Shown: piece after piece, positions 1 through 7,520 of the stretch
Position numbering within the stretch: the first letter of the stretch is position 1
Layout: every line of letters begins with the position of its first letter
Assembly: GCA_964472195.1 (NCBI GenBank)
Contig: CAYYJH010000032.1
Coordinates: 1 to 29,505 of the forward strand
Direction of reading: 5' to 3'
DNA length: 29,505 nt
Origin: BS750m-G4 sp964472195
Lineage (GTDB): Bacteria; Bacteroidota; Ignavibacteria; Tepidaquicellales; Tepidaquicellaceae
Notes under the pieces: model-generated
Told to the model about the DNA's origin: nothing
The model's database searches: none
Seen by the model: the letters and a program-made list of their open reading frames with translations, nothing else
Position numbers and translations under genes: made by a program

Positions 1-38
1 GTACCTTAGTAAACTTTCGATTAAAATATAAAGATTTT

Positions 39-1133
39 ATGAAATTACTTTATGATTATGAAATATTCAGTTTACAAAAGTATGGGGGTGCTTCAAGATA
101 TATTTCAGAAGTAATATCACGACTATGTTTAAAAAAAGATGTAGATATTTCTTTATTTATGGGATATTATATTAATGATTATGGACTGGAAAACTCGAAG
201 GAGTATTGTGAAAAGTATTTTGGGAAAAAACTACCTTTTATTCCTAAAGTTAAAAACCTATACAATATTCCAAACAGAATATTTTTTAAAAGGTTTTATA
301 AGAAGATTGATTTTGATATTTTTCACCAAACATATTTTAATAGTTTCAAGTATGATAACAAGGGTAAATTTATTGTAACAGTACTTGATATGATTCATGA
401 AATTTATCCTGAATATTTTAGTGCTTTCGACTTCAGTAAGAAATATAAAGAAATTGCTGTTGATGCTGCTGATGGTATAATTTGCATATCGAATTCTACA
501 AAGAATGATTTAATAAATATTCTGAGTGTACCAGAGGAAAAAATTAGAGTTGTATATTTAGCGAATTCATTAAATGTTGAAGTGAGTGAAGAGAAAATTA
601 TTGAATTCCCGTATATATTATACGTAGGTAAGAGAGGCGGTTACAAAAATTTCCATAAGTTTATTTATGCATATTCAGCAGTAGAAGAAATACATAAAAA
701 TTTTATTGTATTGTGTTTTGGAGGTGGTAAGTTTACTGAAGAAGAAAACAGAATGTTTAATGATTTGAAAATTTCACAAAAAGTTCAACAAAAATCAGGT
801 TCAGATGAAATACTTGCAAATATTTATAAATATTCATCGGCATTTGTATATCCATCCGAATATGAAGGGTTTGGTATTCCTCCTTTAGAGGCAATGAACT
901 ATGGTTGTCCGTTAGTAGTAAGTAATAAAAGTTCAATACCGGAAGTTGTCGGTAATGCAGGATTGTATTTTGATCCTGATAATAAAGAAGAATTAATTGA
1001 GAAACTAAAACAAGTGTTGTATAATAGTGATGTACGTATGGATTTAATTGCAAAAGGTTATGAAAGAGTAAAGAATTTTACATGGGACAAATGTGCTAAT
1101 GAAACATATTCTTTTTACAAAACTTTTATTTAA
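39..1133 (+). CDS. GT4-family (glycosyltransferase group 1) glycosyltransferase
   Basis: A 364-residue cytosolic retaining glycosyltransferase of the GT-B fold, probably adding a sugar from a nucleotide-sugar donor to a lipid-linked surface glycan. The N-terminal acceptor half starts with a KLLYDYEIF strand and a glycine-rich loop (YGGASRY, residues 15-21). The C-terminal donor half begins around PYILYVGKRGGYKN (191-204) and carries the family's E-x7-E signature as EGFGIPPLE (E276 to E284), followed by SSIPEVVGNAGLYFDP (298-313). The start at MKLLYDYE fits the family N-terminus, although the frame stays open to the window edge. There is no clear ribosome-binding site. An in-frame TAA at 29-31 in another frame may end the preceding gene of the same operon. 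The next gene starts 8 bp downstream, so co-transcription is likely. Acceptor and sugar cannot be read from sequence. Confidence 0.9.
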   Translation: MKLLYDYEIFSLQKYGGASRYISEVISRLCLKKDVDISLFMGYYINDYGLENSKEYCEKYFGKKLPFIPKVKNLYNIPNRIFFKRFYKKIDFDIFHQTYFNSFKYDNKGKFIVTVLDMIHEIYPEYFSAFDFSKKYKEIAVDAADGIICISNSTKNDLINILSVPEEKIRVVYLANSLNVEVSEEKIIEFPYILYVGKRGGYKNFHKFIYAYSAVEEIHKNFIVLCFGGGKFTEEENRMFNDLKISQKVQQKSGSDEILANIYKYSSAFVYPSEYEGFGIPPLEAMNYGCPLVVSNKSSIPEVVGNAGLYFDPDNKEELIEKLKQVLYNSDVRMDLIAKGYERVKNFTWDKCANETYSFYKTFI

Positions 1134-1141
1134 AATTTATT

Positions 1142-1870
1142 ATGAATTTGAAGGTAATAAAAATTAAATCAGAGATTTTCCTCAGGAAAGTTGCTGAAAA
1201 ATTCAATGTAGACCTTAAGATGACGGATGAGGAGGGCTTCATAAAACTTCTTCATCATAAAAAGATTGATTTAGTCTTGGATGTAGGGGCAAATGTCGGA
1301 CAATATGCCCAAAATCTAATAGGTTTGGGTTATAAAGGGAGTATAATATCTTTTGAACCTCTAACAGAAGCTTATGAAATATTATCAAAAAAAGCAAGGA
1401 AGCATTCTAAGTGGAGTGTTGCGGAAAAAATAGGCTTAGCAGATTACAATGGTGAAGCACAAATTAATGTATCAAAGAATTCTGTAAGTAGTTCATTGCT
1501 TAATATGTCCGATGAGCACATTAATGCAAGCCCTGAAGCATTATACATTGATAAAGAAAATATAAAAGTAAATAAACTTGATTCAGTGTTTCATGACTAT
1601 AAAAATAACTTTCATAACATTTTCTTAAAGATCGATACTCAAGGATACGAAGAGCAAGTTCTCAAAGGTGCTTCAAAATCACTCTCTGAGATTAAAGGAT
1701 TACAGCTTGAATTATCATTAGTTCCATTGTATGAAAATCAAAAACTATTTATTGAAATGATGGAAATGATAAAATCATTAGGGTTTGATGTTTATAGTAT
1801 ACAACAGGGATTTACAAATAAACAAACAGGTAGAGTTCTCCAAAGTGATGTTGTCTTTTTTAAAGGATAA
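1142..1870 (+). CDS. FkbM-family SAM-dependent methyltransferase
   Basis: A 242-residue class I methyltransferase of the FkbM family, which typically O-methylates sugars or polyketide-type hydroxyls and is common in capsule and O-antigen loci. The SAM-binding motif I is LVLDVGANVGQY (residues 44-55), with an acidic residue in SFEP (E72) where the SAM ribose is usually bound. The FkbM hallmark KIDTQGYE lies at 163-170 and is followed by the usual LQLELSLVPLY strand. Length and motif order match single-domain FkbM proteins. It sits 8 bp after the GT4 gene and 14 bp before the GT2 gene, so its likely substrate is a sugar residue of the glycan these enzymes build. No transmembrane segment or signal peptide is seen. 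The methylated position is unknown. Confidence 0.9.
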   Translation: MNLKVIKIKSEIFLRKVAEKFNVDLKMTDEEGFIKLLHHKKIDLVLDVGANVGQYAQNLIGLGYKGSIISFEPLTEAYEILSKKARKHSKWSVAEKIGLADYNGEAQINVSKNSVSSSLLNMSDEHINASPEALYIDKENIKVNKLDSVFHDYKNNFHNIFLKIDTQGYEEQVLKGASKSLSEIKGLQLELSLVPLYENQKLFIEMMEMIKSLGFDVYSIQQGFTNKQTGRVLQSDVVFFKG

Positions 1871-1884
1871 ATTAAAATTATAGT

Positions 1885-2631
1885 TTGAAGTTTAGCATCA
1901 TAACGGTCGTTTTTAATTCAAAGAATATTCTTGAAAAGACGATAAAGAGTATTGAAGAGCAGACTAATTCGAATATTGAGTATATTATTATCGACGGAGG
2001 TTCTACTGATGGAACGCTCGATATTATAAAAAAATATGATAAGTATATTTCTTATTGGGACAGTGTACCCGATAAAGGTATTTATGATGCAATGAATAAG
2101 GGATTGAAGAAGGCTACCGGTGATTACGTTTGGTTTTTAAATGCGGGTGATGAAATATATTCGCTTGACACATTAAATTATATTGACAGTATAGAAGGTG
2201 ATACCGATGCATATTATGGAGAGGTCGAATACATAGATGAGGACGGCAAAAACCTCGGAACACGAACTTTGAAGAAACCCCCTGAGAATCTTTCCTGGGA
2301 AGATCTTGATAAAGGAATGGTTGTAAGTCACCAGTCGATTATAGTCAAAAGAGAGAAGGCGGTTTATTACAATCTTGATTATAAATATTGCTCAGACATT
2401 GATTGGATGATAAGAACTCTTAAGAACTGTAAGACAATTAGAAACACAAACAAAATTTTATCTAAGTTTTTAATTGGCGGTTATTCTAAGAAAAACATCG
2501 TAGAATCAAACAAAGAACGCTTTAAGATTTTAAGAAACCACTTTAGTCTTCTTAAAGTTTTAAAGAGCCATGTTTATTTATCTGTAAAATTTTTGAAGTA
2601 TTATATCACCAATAAGAAAAAACTTTATTAA
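1885..2631 (+). CDS. GT2-family glycosyltransferase (WcaA/WcaE-like)
   Basis: A 248-residue inverting GT-A glycosyltransferase. The first strand KFSIITVVFNSKN (residues 2-14), the nucleotide-sugar loop DGGSTDGT (37-44), the SVPDKGIYDAMNKG segment (60-73) and the metal-binding FLNAGDE (84-90) are all typical of GT2 enzymes of exopolysaccharide loci. The start codon is TTG: the conserved first strand begins one codon after it and no ATG fits. The C-terminal 40 residues are rich in lysine and hydrophobics (LKVLKSHVYLSVKFLKYYI), suggesting peripheral membrane contact. It is the third gene of a likely GT4-FkbM-GT2 operon; after it comes a 361-bp noncoding gap holding a palindromic repeat. Donor and acceptor are not predictable. 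Confidence 0.9.
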   Translation: MKFSIITVVFNSKNILEKTIKSIEEQTNSNIEYIIIDGGSTDGTLDIIKKYDKYISYWDSVPDKGIYDAMNKGLKKATGDYVWFLNAGDEIYSLDTLNYIDSIEGDTDAYYGEVEYIDEDGKNLGTRTLKKPPENLSWEDLDKGMVVSHQSIIVKREKAVYYNLDYKYCSDIDWMIRTLKNCKTIRNTNKILSKFLIGGYSKKNIVESNKERFKILRNHFSLLKVLKSHVYLSVKFLKYYITNKKKLY

Positions 2632-2992
2632 CGGAGATGTTATTCTGTTACAACTTTCCAAGATAAGTTTTAATTAACGGAAAAATTTATTTTTTATTAG
2701 AAAAAATTATTTATGGATTTATTGAACTCAACTCCCTAACCCACTTCTCTTACAAAGAGAAGGGGGAATTAAATTGAAGACACACATTTGGCGAGGGTTG
2801 AGTTGCGTTATGGTTATTTTTTAAGTTACATTCATATTACGTTTTAGTAAAATATAAACTGTAAATAAGAATATTTTAAACAATAATGGTTCTTATTATT
2901 TGACAAATAGTTTTAGTGTTTCATTTTATACACAAATAATTTTTAGTAAATTGAAACAATTGTAAAAAAATAAATTTCTTTAACCAAACCAC
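2632..2992. other. Noncoding 361-bp gap between GT2 gene and gmd
   Basis: No convincing gene. It holds one copy of a dispersed palindromic repeat (2662-2776), an AT-rich hairpin (AATAAGAA at 2864-2871 pairing with TTCTTATT at 2890-2897), a TTGACA hexamer at 2900-2905 and, close to gmd, a weak promoter-like pair TTG (2951) and TAAATTTC (2971-2978) that resembles the Bacteroidota TTTG/TAnnTTTG type. The promoter reading is tentative; it would make gmd a separate transcription unit. Confidence 0.5.
2662..2776 (+). repeat. Dispersed palindromic repeat, copy 1 (REP/MITE-like)
   Basis: This stretch aligns, with scattered mismatches, to the reverse complement of 22461-22574. The best-conserved part contains GAACTCAACTCCCTAACC followed by a hairpin, CTTCTCTT (2744-2751), loop ACA, AAGAGAAG (2755-2762), then GGGGGAATT. 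The shared sequence also extends leftwards over an AT-rich arm (GATAA...TTAAC...TTATGG...). A second, imperfect inverted copy of the outer motif, GGCGAGGGTTGAGTTG, lies to the right at 2790-2805. There is no coding capacity and no clear target-site duplication. Confidence 0.7.
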
Positions 2993-4048
2993 ATGAAGAA
3001 AGCTCTAATCACCGGTATTACAGGACAGGACGGTTCGTATTTATCGGAGTTCCTGCTTGAAAAGGGTTACGAAGTACACGGAATTGTACGAAGGGTTGCG
3101 CTGGAAAGTCCTGAAACAAGACTGACAAGGATAAACCATTTATTGGATAAAATCAAGCTGCATCCTGCAACATTAGAAAGTTATCCGACATTGATAGATA
3201 TTGTTGAAAACATACAGCCGGATGAATGCTATCACCTGGCAGCACAAAGTTTTGTGCATATATCATTCGTCGATAGTTTTTCAACGATGAATTCAAACAT
3301 AAATGGGACACATTACATCTTAGCGGCAATTCATAAGAAGGCTCCGAAATGTAAATTTTACTTTGCAGGTTCTTCGGAGTTGTTTGGTTTGGTCGAAGAA
3401 ACACCCCAAACCGAGAAAACAAAATTTCATCCCCGATCCCCTTATGGAATTAGCAAACTTACCGGCTTTGAAATTACGAGAAACTACAGGGAGGCATACG
3501 GACTTTTTGCCTGCTCCGGACTTTTATTTAATCATGAGTCACCGCGCCGCGGGTACGAATTCGTTACAAGAAAAATTACACAGACAATTGCAAGGATCGA
3601 AGCAGGAAAAACAAATATTTTAGTGCTCGGGAATCTAAATGCGAAAAGAGATTGGGGATTTGCAGGAGATTACGTGAAAGCAATGTGGCTAATGCTTCAG
3701 CAGGAAACCCCGGTTGATTATGTAATTGCTACAGGAGAAACTCACACGGTGAAAGAGTTTGTAGATTTGAGTTTTGAATACGCAAATTTATCATATTCTT
3801 TGATAGATTTACATGAATTATCTACTGAAGACGCTGATGAAAAGATAAAAGAACTTAAGAAAAAAGAAGACGAGGTTTTTATCGTACAGCATCCTATGTT
3901 TTACAGACCAGCAGAAATAGACTTATTATTGGGAGATTCAACGAGAGCAGCGAAAGAGCTTGGCTGGAAACCAAAAGTTAAGTTTGATGAATTAGTAAAG
4001 ATGATGGTTGATCACGATATTAAGGAATACAAGAAGAATTATTCGTGA
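2993..4048 (+). CDS. gmd: GDP-mannose 4,6-dehydratase
   Basis: A 351-residue short-chain (extended SDR) dehydratase converting GDP-D-mannose to GDP-4-keto-6-deoxy-D-mannose, the precursor of GDP-fucose, GDP-rhamnose, GDP-perosamine and related sugars. The NADP-binding GITGQDGSYL motif is at residues 8-17, the active-site region AGSSELFG at 125-132, and the catalytic Y151xxxK155 in RSPYGISK. Family signatures LLFNHESPRRGYEFVTRKI, GNLNAKRDWGFAGDYVKAMWLMLQ and YVIATGETHTVKEFV are all present. E. coli Gmd has Thr where this protein has Ser in the active-site strand, a conservative change. It follows three polysaccharide genes after a repeat-containing gap and ends in a strong terminator. No GDP-fucose synthase (fcl) or GDP-rhamnose reductase is adjacent, so the final sugar cannot be told. 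Confidence 0.95.
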   Translation: MKKALITGITGQDGSYLSEFLLEKGYEVHGIVRRVALESPETRLTRINHLLDKIKLHPATLESYPTLIDIVENIQPDECYHLAAQSFVHISFVDSFSTMNSNINGTHYILAAIHKKAPKCKFYFAGSSELFGLVEETPQTEKTKFHPRSPYGISKLTGFEITRNYREAYGLFACSGLLFNHESPRRGYEFVTRKITQTIARIEAGKTNILVLGNLNAKRDWGFAGDYVKAMWLMLQQETPVDYVIATGETHTVKEFVDLSFEYANLSYSLIDLHELSTEDADEKIKELKKKEDEVFIVQHPMFYRPAEIDLLLGDSTRAAKELGWKPKVKFDELVKMMVDHDIKEYKKNYS

Positions 4049-4063
4049 AGATAGTTTGAGAAC

Positions 4064-4104
4064 AAAAAAAGTCGAATCTCATTTTACTGAGATTCGACTT
4101 TTTA
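4064..4104. terminator. Bidirectional intrinsic terminator
   Basis: A perfect 11-bp stem, GTCGAATCTCA (4071-4081) and TGAGATTCGAC (4088-4098), with a 6-nt loop, flanked by seven A on the left and five T on the right. The flanking A/T runs extend the pairing. It lies 22 bp after the gmd stop and 24 bp before the stop of the convergent T9SS protein gene, so it can end transcription from both sides. Confidence 0.92.
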
Positions 4105-4122
4105 GTATTACTACTGCTGTAT

Positions 4123-5658
4123 TTATTTAATCAAGACCATTTTCTTAACATCTTTAAAGTTTTCTGTTTCTAACTTGTAATAATAGACACCGCTTGAGTT
4201 ATCCGATGCATTCCAATCAACCTCATAACTTCCCGCCGGTAGTTCATTATCAACAAGCTCTTCAATTAACTTTCCAAGATTATCATATACCTTAATTTTT
4301 ACATACGAAGACTTGGGAATATCAAATTTAATTTTGGTTAATGGATTAAATGGATTGGGATAATTGTTATAAAGAGAGTATCTGTTTGGTATTAGTTCAT
4401 TGTTTTTCTTGATGTCGGTTAGGTATACAAATATAGTGTTTGAATAGGATGAATTTGCCCCGAATGTATAAGCGTACACTCTATAGAAATATGTGTTATT
4501 AGGTACTAAGCTATTATCATCGATGTAGTTTTCAACATTTGCTCCGACGGAATCAATAAGTGTCCAATTACTCATACTATTTATACTTCTTTCTATTTTG
4601 AATCCGGTTTCATTTGTTGAGTTATCATACCACGCTAAAAAAATACTTGTATCAGAAATTGCAAAACCTATGAGGTTAGATGGAGGGTTCGGAACTACAA
4701 CACCCCCGGTTGTTGTCTTTAGTATTATGCCACTTGTTCCAACAACCCATCCAGTGTTTTCGTTAGCAAAAGAACCATCAAAGAACCAATTCATAACACC
4801 GGCTGAAAAAAATGACCATGTTAAACCACCATCAGAGGATTTGAAAATGTCTCCCTCATCTCCCATTAAATAACCTGAGTTAGTACTTGGGAAATCTACC
4901 GCTCGAAGTGTATGAACGGAACCTGTATAGATCTCATTCCATGTAATTCCACCGTTAGTTGTTCTATATATCGAACGTGTATAATTATAATTTGACTTGG
5001 TTATTATTCCTGTGCTGGCGTTTATAAAATAGACCGATGTAAGTTCATAAGTTGTTGTGGGAACAGATTGGGAAAACCAATTAATTCCACCGTTAGTTGT
5101 TTTTCTTACTGTTCCATATTTACCAACGGTTGTTCCTGTATTAGCATTTATTAAGTATACGGAATTTAAGTTTCTGGTTGTTCCGCTATATTGCGAGAAC
5201 CAGTTAATTCCGCTATTGGTTGTACGCCTGATAATTCCCCCCGTTCCAACAATTGTTCCGGTATTTGCATTGATAAAATACACCGAATAGAGTGTGTTAG
5301 AAGTTCCACTATTTTGTGGGAACCAGTTTATTCCTCCGTTAATTGTACGTCTAATCATTCCTCCTGCACCAACGGTTGTTCCCGTGTTTGCATTTACAAA
5401 ATGTACTGAATATAGTGTACTCGATGTTCCGCTTGTTTGAGGAAACCAGTTAAGACCACCGTTAGTTGTTCGCCTTATTGTTCCATTTGCTCCAACAGCA
5501 GTTCCTGTATTAATATCTGTAAAGGTTACAGAGTATAAGTTAGAACCTGTTCCGCTATTTTGAGTTACCCATCCTGTTTGAGCATTTGATCGATTGAGGA
5601 AAAGAGTTAGAAAAAAAATAAATATTATTGCAACCAGAAATGTTATTTGCTTTTTCAT
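4123..5658 (-). CDS. Secreted seven-repeat YCF48/BNR-like propeller protein with FnIII and T9SS type A sorting domain
   Basis: A 511-residue exported protein. A signal peptide (residues 1-26, ending NRSNA before Q) is followed by seven repeats of about 41 residues (30-319), each starting with W and built as WF.Q.SGT..LYSV.F.NANTGT.VG..G.IRRTTNGGIN, the pattern of YCF48-like/BNR-like blades. Seven blades would close a complete beta-propeller. A fibronectin type III module follows (about 323-410, with WYDNSTNETGFKIERS). The C-terminal T9SS sorting domain (about 425-511) has YNNYPNPFNP, a VYDNLGKLIEELVD strand and the final KKMVLIK. The type IX secretion system would export it and cleave or anchor the tail at the surface. 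The start is fixed by an unusually good ribosome-binding site, AAAGGAGAG at 5663-5671. A paralogue of equal length lies immediately upstream. Ligand and role are unknown. Confidence 0.9.
   Translation of the reverse strand: MKKQITFLVAIIFIFFLTLFLNRSNAQTGWVTQNSGTGSNLYSVTFTDINTGTAVGANGTIRRTTNGGLNWFPQTSGTSSTLYSVHFVNANTGTTVGAGGMIRRTINGGINWFPQNSGTSNTLYSVYFINANTGTIVGTGGIIRRTTNSGINWFSQYSGTTRNLNSVYLINANTGTTVGKYGTVRKTTNGGINWFSQSVPTTTYELTSVYFINASTGIITKSNYNYTRSIYRTTNGGITWNEIYTGSVHTLRAVDFPSTNSGYLMGDEGDIFKSSDGGLTWSFFSAGVMNWFFDGSFANENTGWVVGTSGIILKTTTGGVVVPNPPSNLIGFAISDTSIFLAWYDNSTNETGFKIERSINSMSNWTLIDSVGANVENYIDDNSLVPNNTYFYRVYAYTFGANSSYSNTIFVYLTDIKKNNELIPNRYSLYNNYPNPFNPLTKIKFDIPKSSYVKIKVYDNLGKLIEELVDNELPAGSYEVDWNASDNSSGVYYYKLETENFKDVKKMVLIK
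4702..5571 (-). repeat. Seven in-frame ~123-bp coding repeats (propeller blades)
   Basis: Seven tandem coding units of 41, 41, 41, 41, 46, 41 and 39 codons inside the 4123-5658 gene. The second to fourth units are the most alike in both DNA and protein, suggesting recent amplification or gene conversion, while the fifth to seventh have diverged. This is protein-domain repetition, not a CRISPR or satellite array. Confidence 0.85.
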
Positions 5659-5729
5659 TTTTCTCTCCTTTAGAAAATAATTTTTTGAAATGGATTCTTT
5701 ATTAATACGTTTTATAATATGTAATTAAT

Positions 5730-7265
5730 TTATTTTAATAAAATCATCTTCTTGACATCTGAAAAATCTTTCGTCTCTATCCTGTAAAAATAAATCCCGC
5801 TTGTATAGTTTTTAGCACTCCAATTAATTTCATAACATCCTGCTGAAAGATTTTCATTTACGATTTCAGAAATAGTCTTTCCAAGATTGTCGTAAATTGT
5901 TATTCTAACATGTGAAGAATTAGGTATGTCAAATCTAATCGTTGTACCTGGATTAAACGGATTCGGATAGTTTTGATATAAATTAAATGTACTCGGAATG
6001 TTTGAGTTTGTTTGCTTAATATTTACTACCAGTGTTGAGAAATTCCAAATTTCTGACCATGGACCAGTTCCTGATGAAGTTGTTGCGTTTACTCTCCAGA
6101 AGTATGTAATTGCGTTTGAAAGTTTCCCTTCAGGTATAGTATATTGATTATTAATTACGGTTGCTGAGTCAGTTATTATTGAAAAGTTTGAAACGGTTGA
6201 AACCTGTACGTGATAATTAATTATACCACTAATGTTACTCCACATTAATGTAGGAGTTAAAGAAACATTATGTGACCAGTTAGGTGGAGAAATCAGTATT
6301 GGAACTGGTAGTGATATTCCGCCAGTTGTTGTTTTTAATACAATACCATTCGTTCCCACAACCCACCCTGTGTTAGTATTGATAAAGGAAGTAGATAAAA
6401 ACCAGTTTGAAACTCCTATCGGTAAAAAGTTCCAATTTAATCCTCCATTAGTTGAACGGTAGAAATCACCGGCATCTCCCACCATCATCCATATATTAGA
6501 ATTTATTATATCAACCGATCTATGTGAATGACCACTTGTAAAATCTCTGGGCTGCCAGGAATTTCCTCCATTAGAAGTCGTATAGATATCCACATTTCCT
6601 GGAATACCGACAGTAATTATTCCTGTGTTGGCGTTTAAAAATGAGACATAAAGCAATTGTGCAGTATTGTTGTTTACATATTGTGAAAACCAGTTTATAC
6701 CACCGTTAGTTGTCTTTCTTACTGTTCCGGAAAATCCTACTGCCCAACCGGTATTAGCATTTAATAAGAAGATTGACCAGAAGTTTTGATTTGTATTACT
6801 TGTTTGTAGAAACCAATTGGTTCCACCGTTTGTAGTTTTGAGTATTATTCCATTAAATCCTGATGCCATTCCTGTATTTGCACCTACAAAATAGACTGAC
6901 CTTAATGTATTTGAAGTATTACTTGTTTGAGTAATCCAGTTAGTTCCACCGTTGGTTGTCCTTCTTATTTCACCATCCTCCCCAACTACCGAACCGATAT
7001 TTTCATTAATGAAATGCACACAAAAAAGTGTATCATTTGTTATGCTTTGTTGGGGTAGCCAAATATTGCCACCATTTGTTGTTTTTAGAATAGTGCCGCC
7101 TTCTCCTACTGCATAACCAACACTTTCATTTACAAATGTTACATACCAGAGATCATTGTTTGTACCACTACTCTGATTAACCCAGGCTGACTGTGCATAA
7201 GAAAGGATTGAAAAAACTGGTATAAATAAAAAAACAAAGATGAGTTTTCTGATTAAGTTTTTCAT
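5730..7265 (-). CDS. Secreted seven-repeat YCF48/BNR-like propeller protein with T9SS sorting domain (paralogue)
   Basis: A 511-residue exported protein of the same design as its downstream neighbour. The signal peptide is residues 1-24 (SILSYA before Q). Seven W-initiated blades run from residue 28 to 316 (for example WLPQQSITNDTLFCVHFINE and the RTTNGG turns). The T9SS type A domain covers about 425-511 (YQNYPNPFNPGTTIRFDIP, VRITIYDNLG, end KKMILLK). The module between propeller and tail differs from that of the paralogue: it is a fibronectin-like domain of another subtype (SPPNWSHNVSLTPTLMWSN, then ITYFWRVNATTSSGTGPWS). No Shine-Dalgarno sequence precedes this ATG, unlike its partner. The two genes are 71 bp apart and in the same direction, so tandem duplication followed by domain replacement is likely. 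Specific function is unknown. Confidence 0.9.
   Translation of the reverse strand: MKNLIRKLIFVFLFIPVFSILSYAQSAWVNQSSGTNNDLWYVTFVNESVGYAVGEGGTILKTTNGGNIWLPQQSITNDTLFCVHFINENIGSVVGEDGEIRRTTNGGTNWITQTSNTSNTLRSVYFVGANTGMASGFNGIILKTTNGGTNWFLQTSNTNQNFWSIFLLNANTGWAVGFSGTVRKTTNGGINWFSQYVNNNTAQLLYVSFLNANTGIITVGIPGNVDIYTTSNGGNSWQPRDFTSGHSHRSVDIINSNIWMMVGDAGDFYRSTNGGLNWNFLPIGVSNWFLSTSFINTNTGWVVGTNGIVLKTTTGGISLPVPILISPPNWSHNVSLTPTLMWSNISGIINYHVQVSTVSNFSIITDSATVINNQYTIPEGKLSNAITYFWRVNATTSSGTGPWSEIWNFSTLVVNIKQTNSNIPSTFNLYQNYPNPFNPGTTIRFDIPNSSHVRITIYDNLGKTISEIVNENLSAGCYEINWSAKNYTSGIYFYRIETKDFSDVKKMILLK
6318..7184 (-). repeat. Seven in-frame ~123-bp coding repeats (propeller blades, paralogue)
   Basis: Seven coding units of 41, 41, 41, 41, 45, 41 and 39 codons in the 5730-7265 gene. 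The length pattern, including the longer fifth unit and shorter last unit, matches the neighbouring gene almost exactly, so the duplication happened after the seven-unit array had formed. Confidence 0.85.
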
Positions 7266-7520
7266 GACTAAAATATTTTAGTTAGAAAAAGTTCCTTCGA
7301 ATTTTTATTAAATTAATAGTATCCCTTTAAAACTTAGCTTTGTAAACTTTTAGCTGAGGGTTGGTAAGATTGTGAGTTGGGGTCTAAAAGTATACAAGCC
7401 ACTTCATAAATATGTTTATCTAACCGATAGCAATATTTAGTTTAACATTAAAGATTTTTCAATAAAGATGCAATACAGTTTTTAATTATGTTGATTTGAA
7501 GCTGTGTGTCTTAAGTTAGT

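Noticed and set aside
1..31. Nine-residue tail of an upstream gene ending at TAA 29-31
   Set aside because: Plausible as the end of the preceding operon gene, but too short to identify; mentioned only in the first gene's entry.
5057..5409. Plus-strand frames opposite the propeller repeats
   Set aside because: They are antisense shadows of the repeated coding units and lack any family features.
4702..7184. Regular 120-odd-bp repeats that might suggest a CRISPR or satellite array
   Set aside because: The period is codon-exact, the units are diverged and translate into W-initiated propeller blades within two secreted proteins; there are no identical short repeats with unique spacers.
7266..7520. 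Possible promoter or small gene between the second propeller gene and the GT87-like gene
   Set aside because: Nothing beyond AT-rich sequence and no open frame or hairpin of note.
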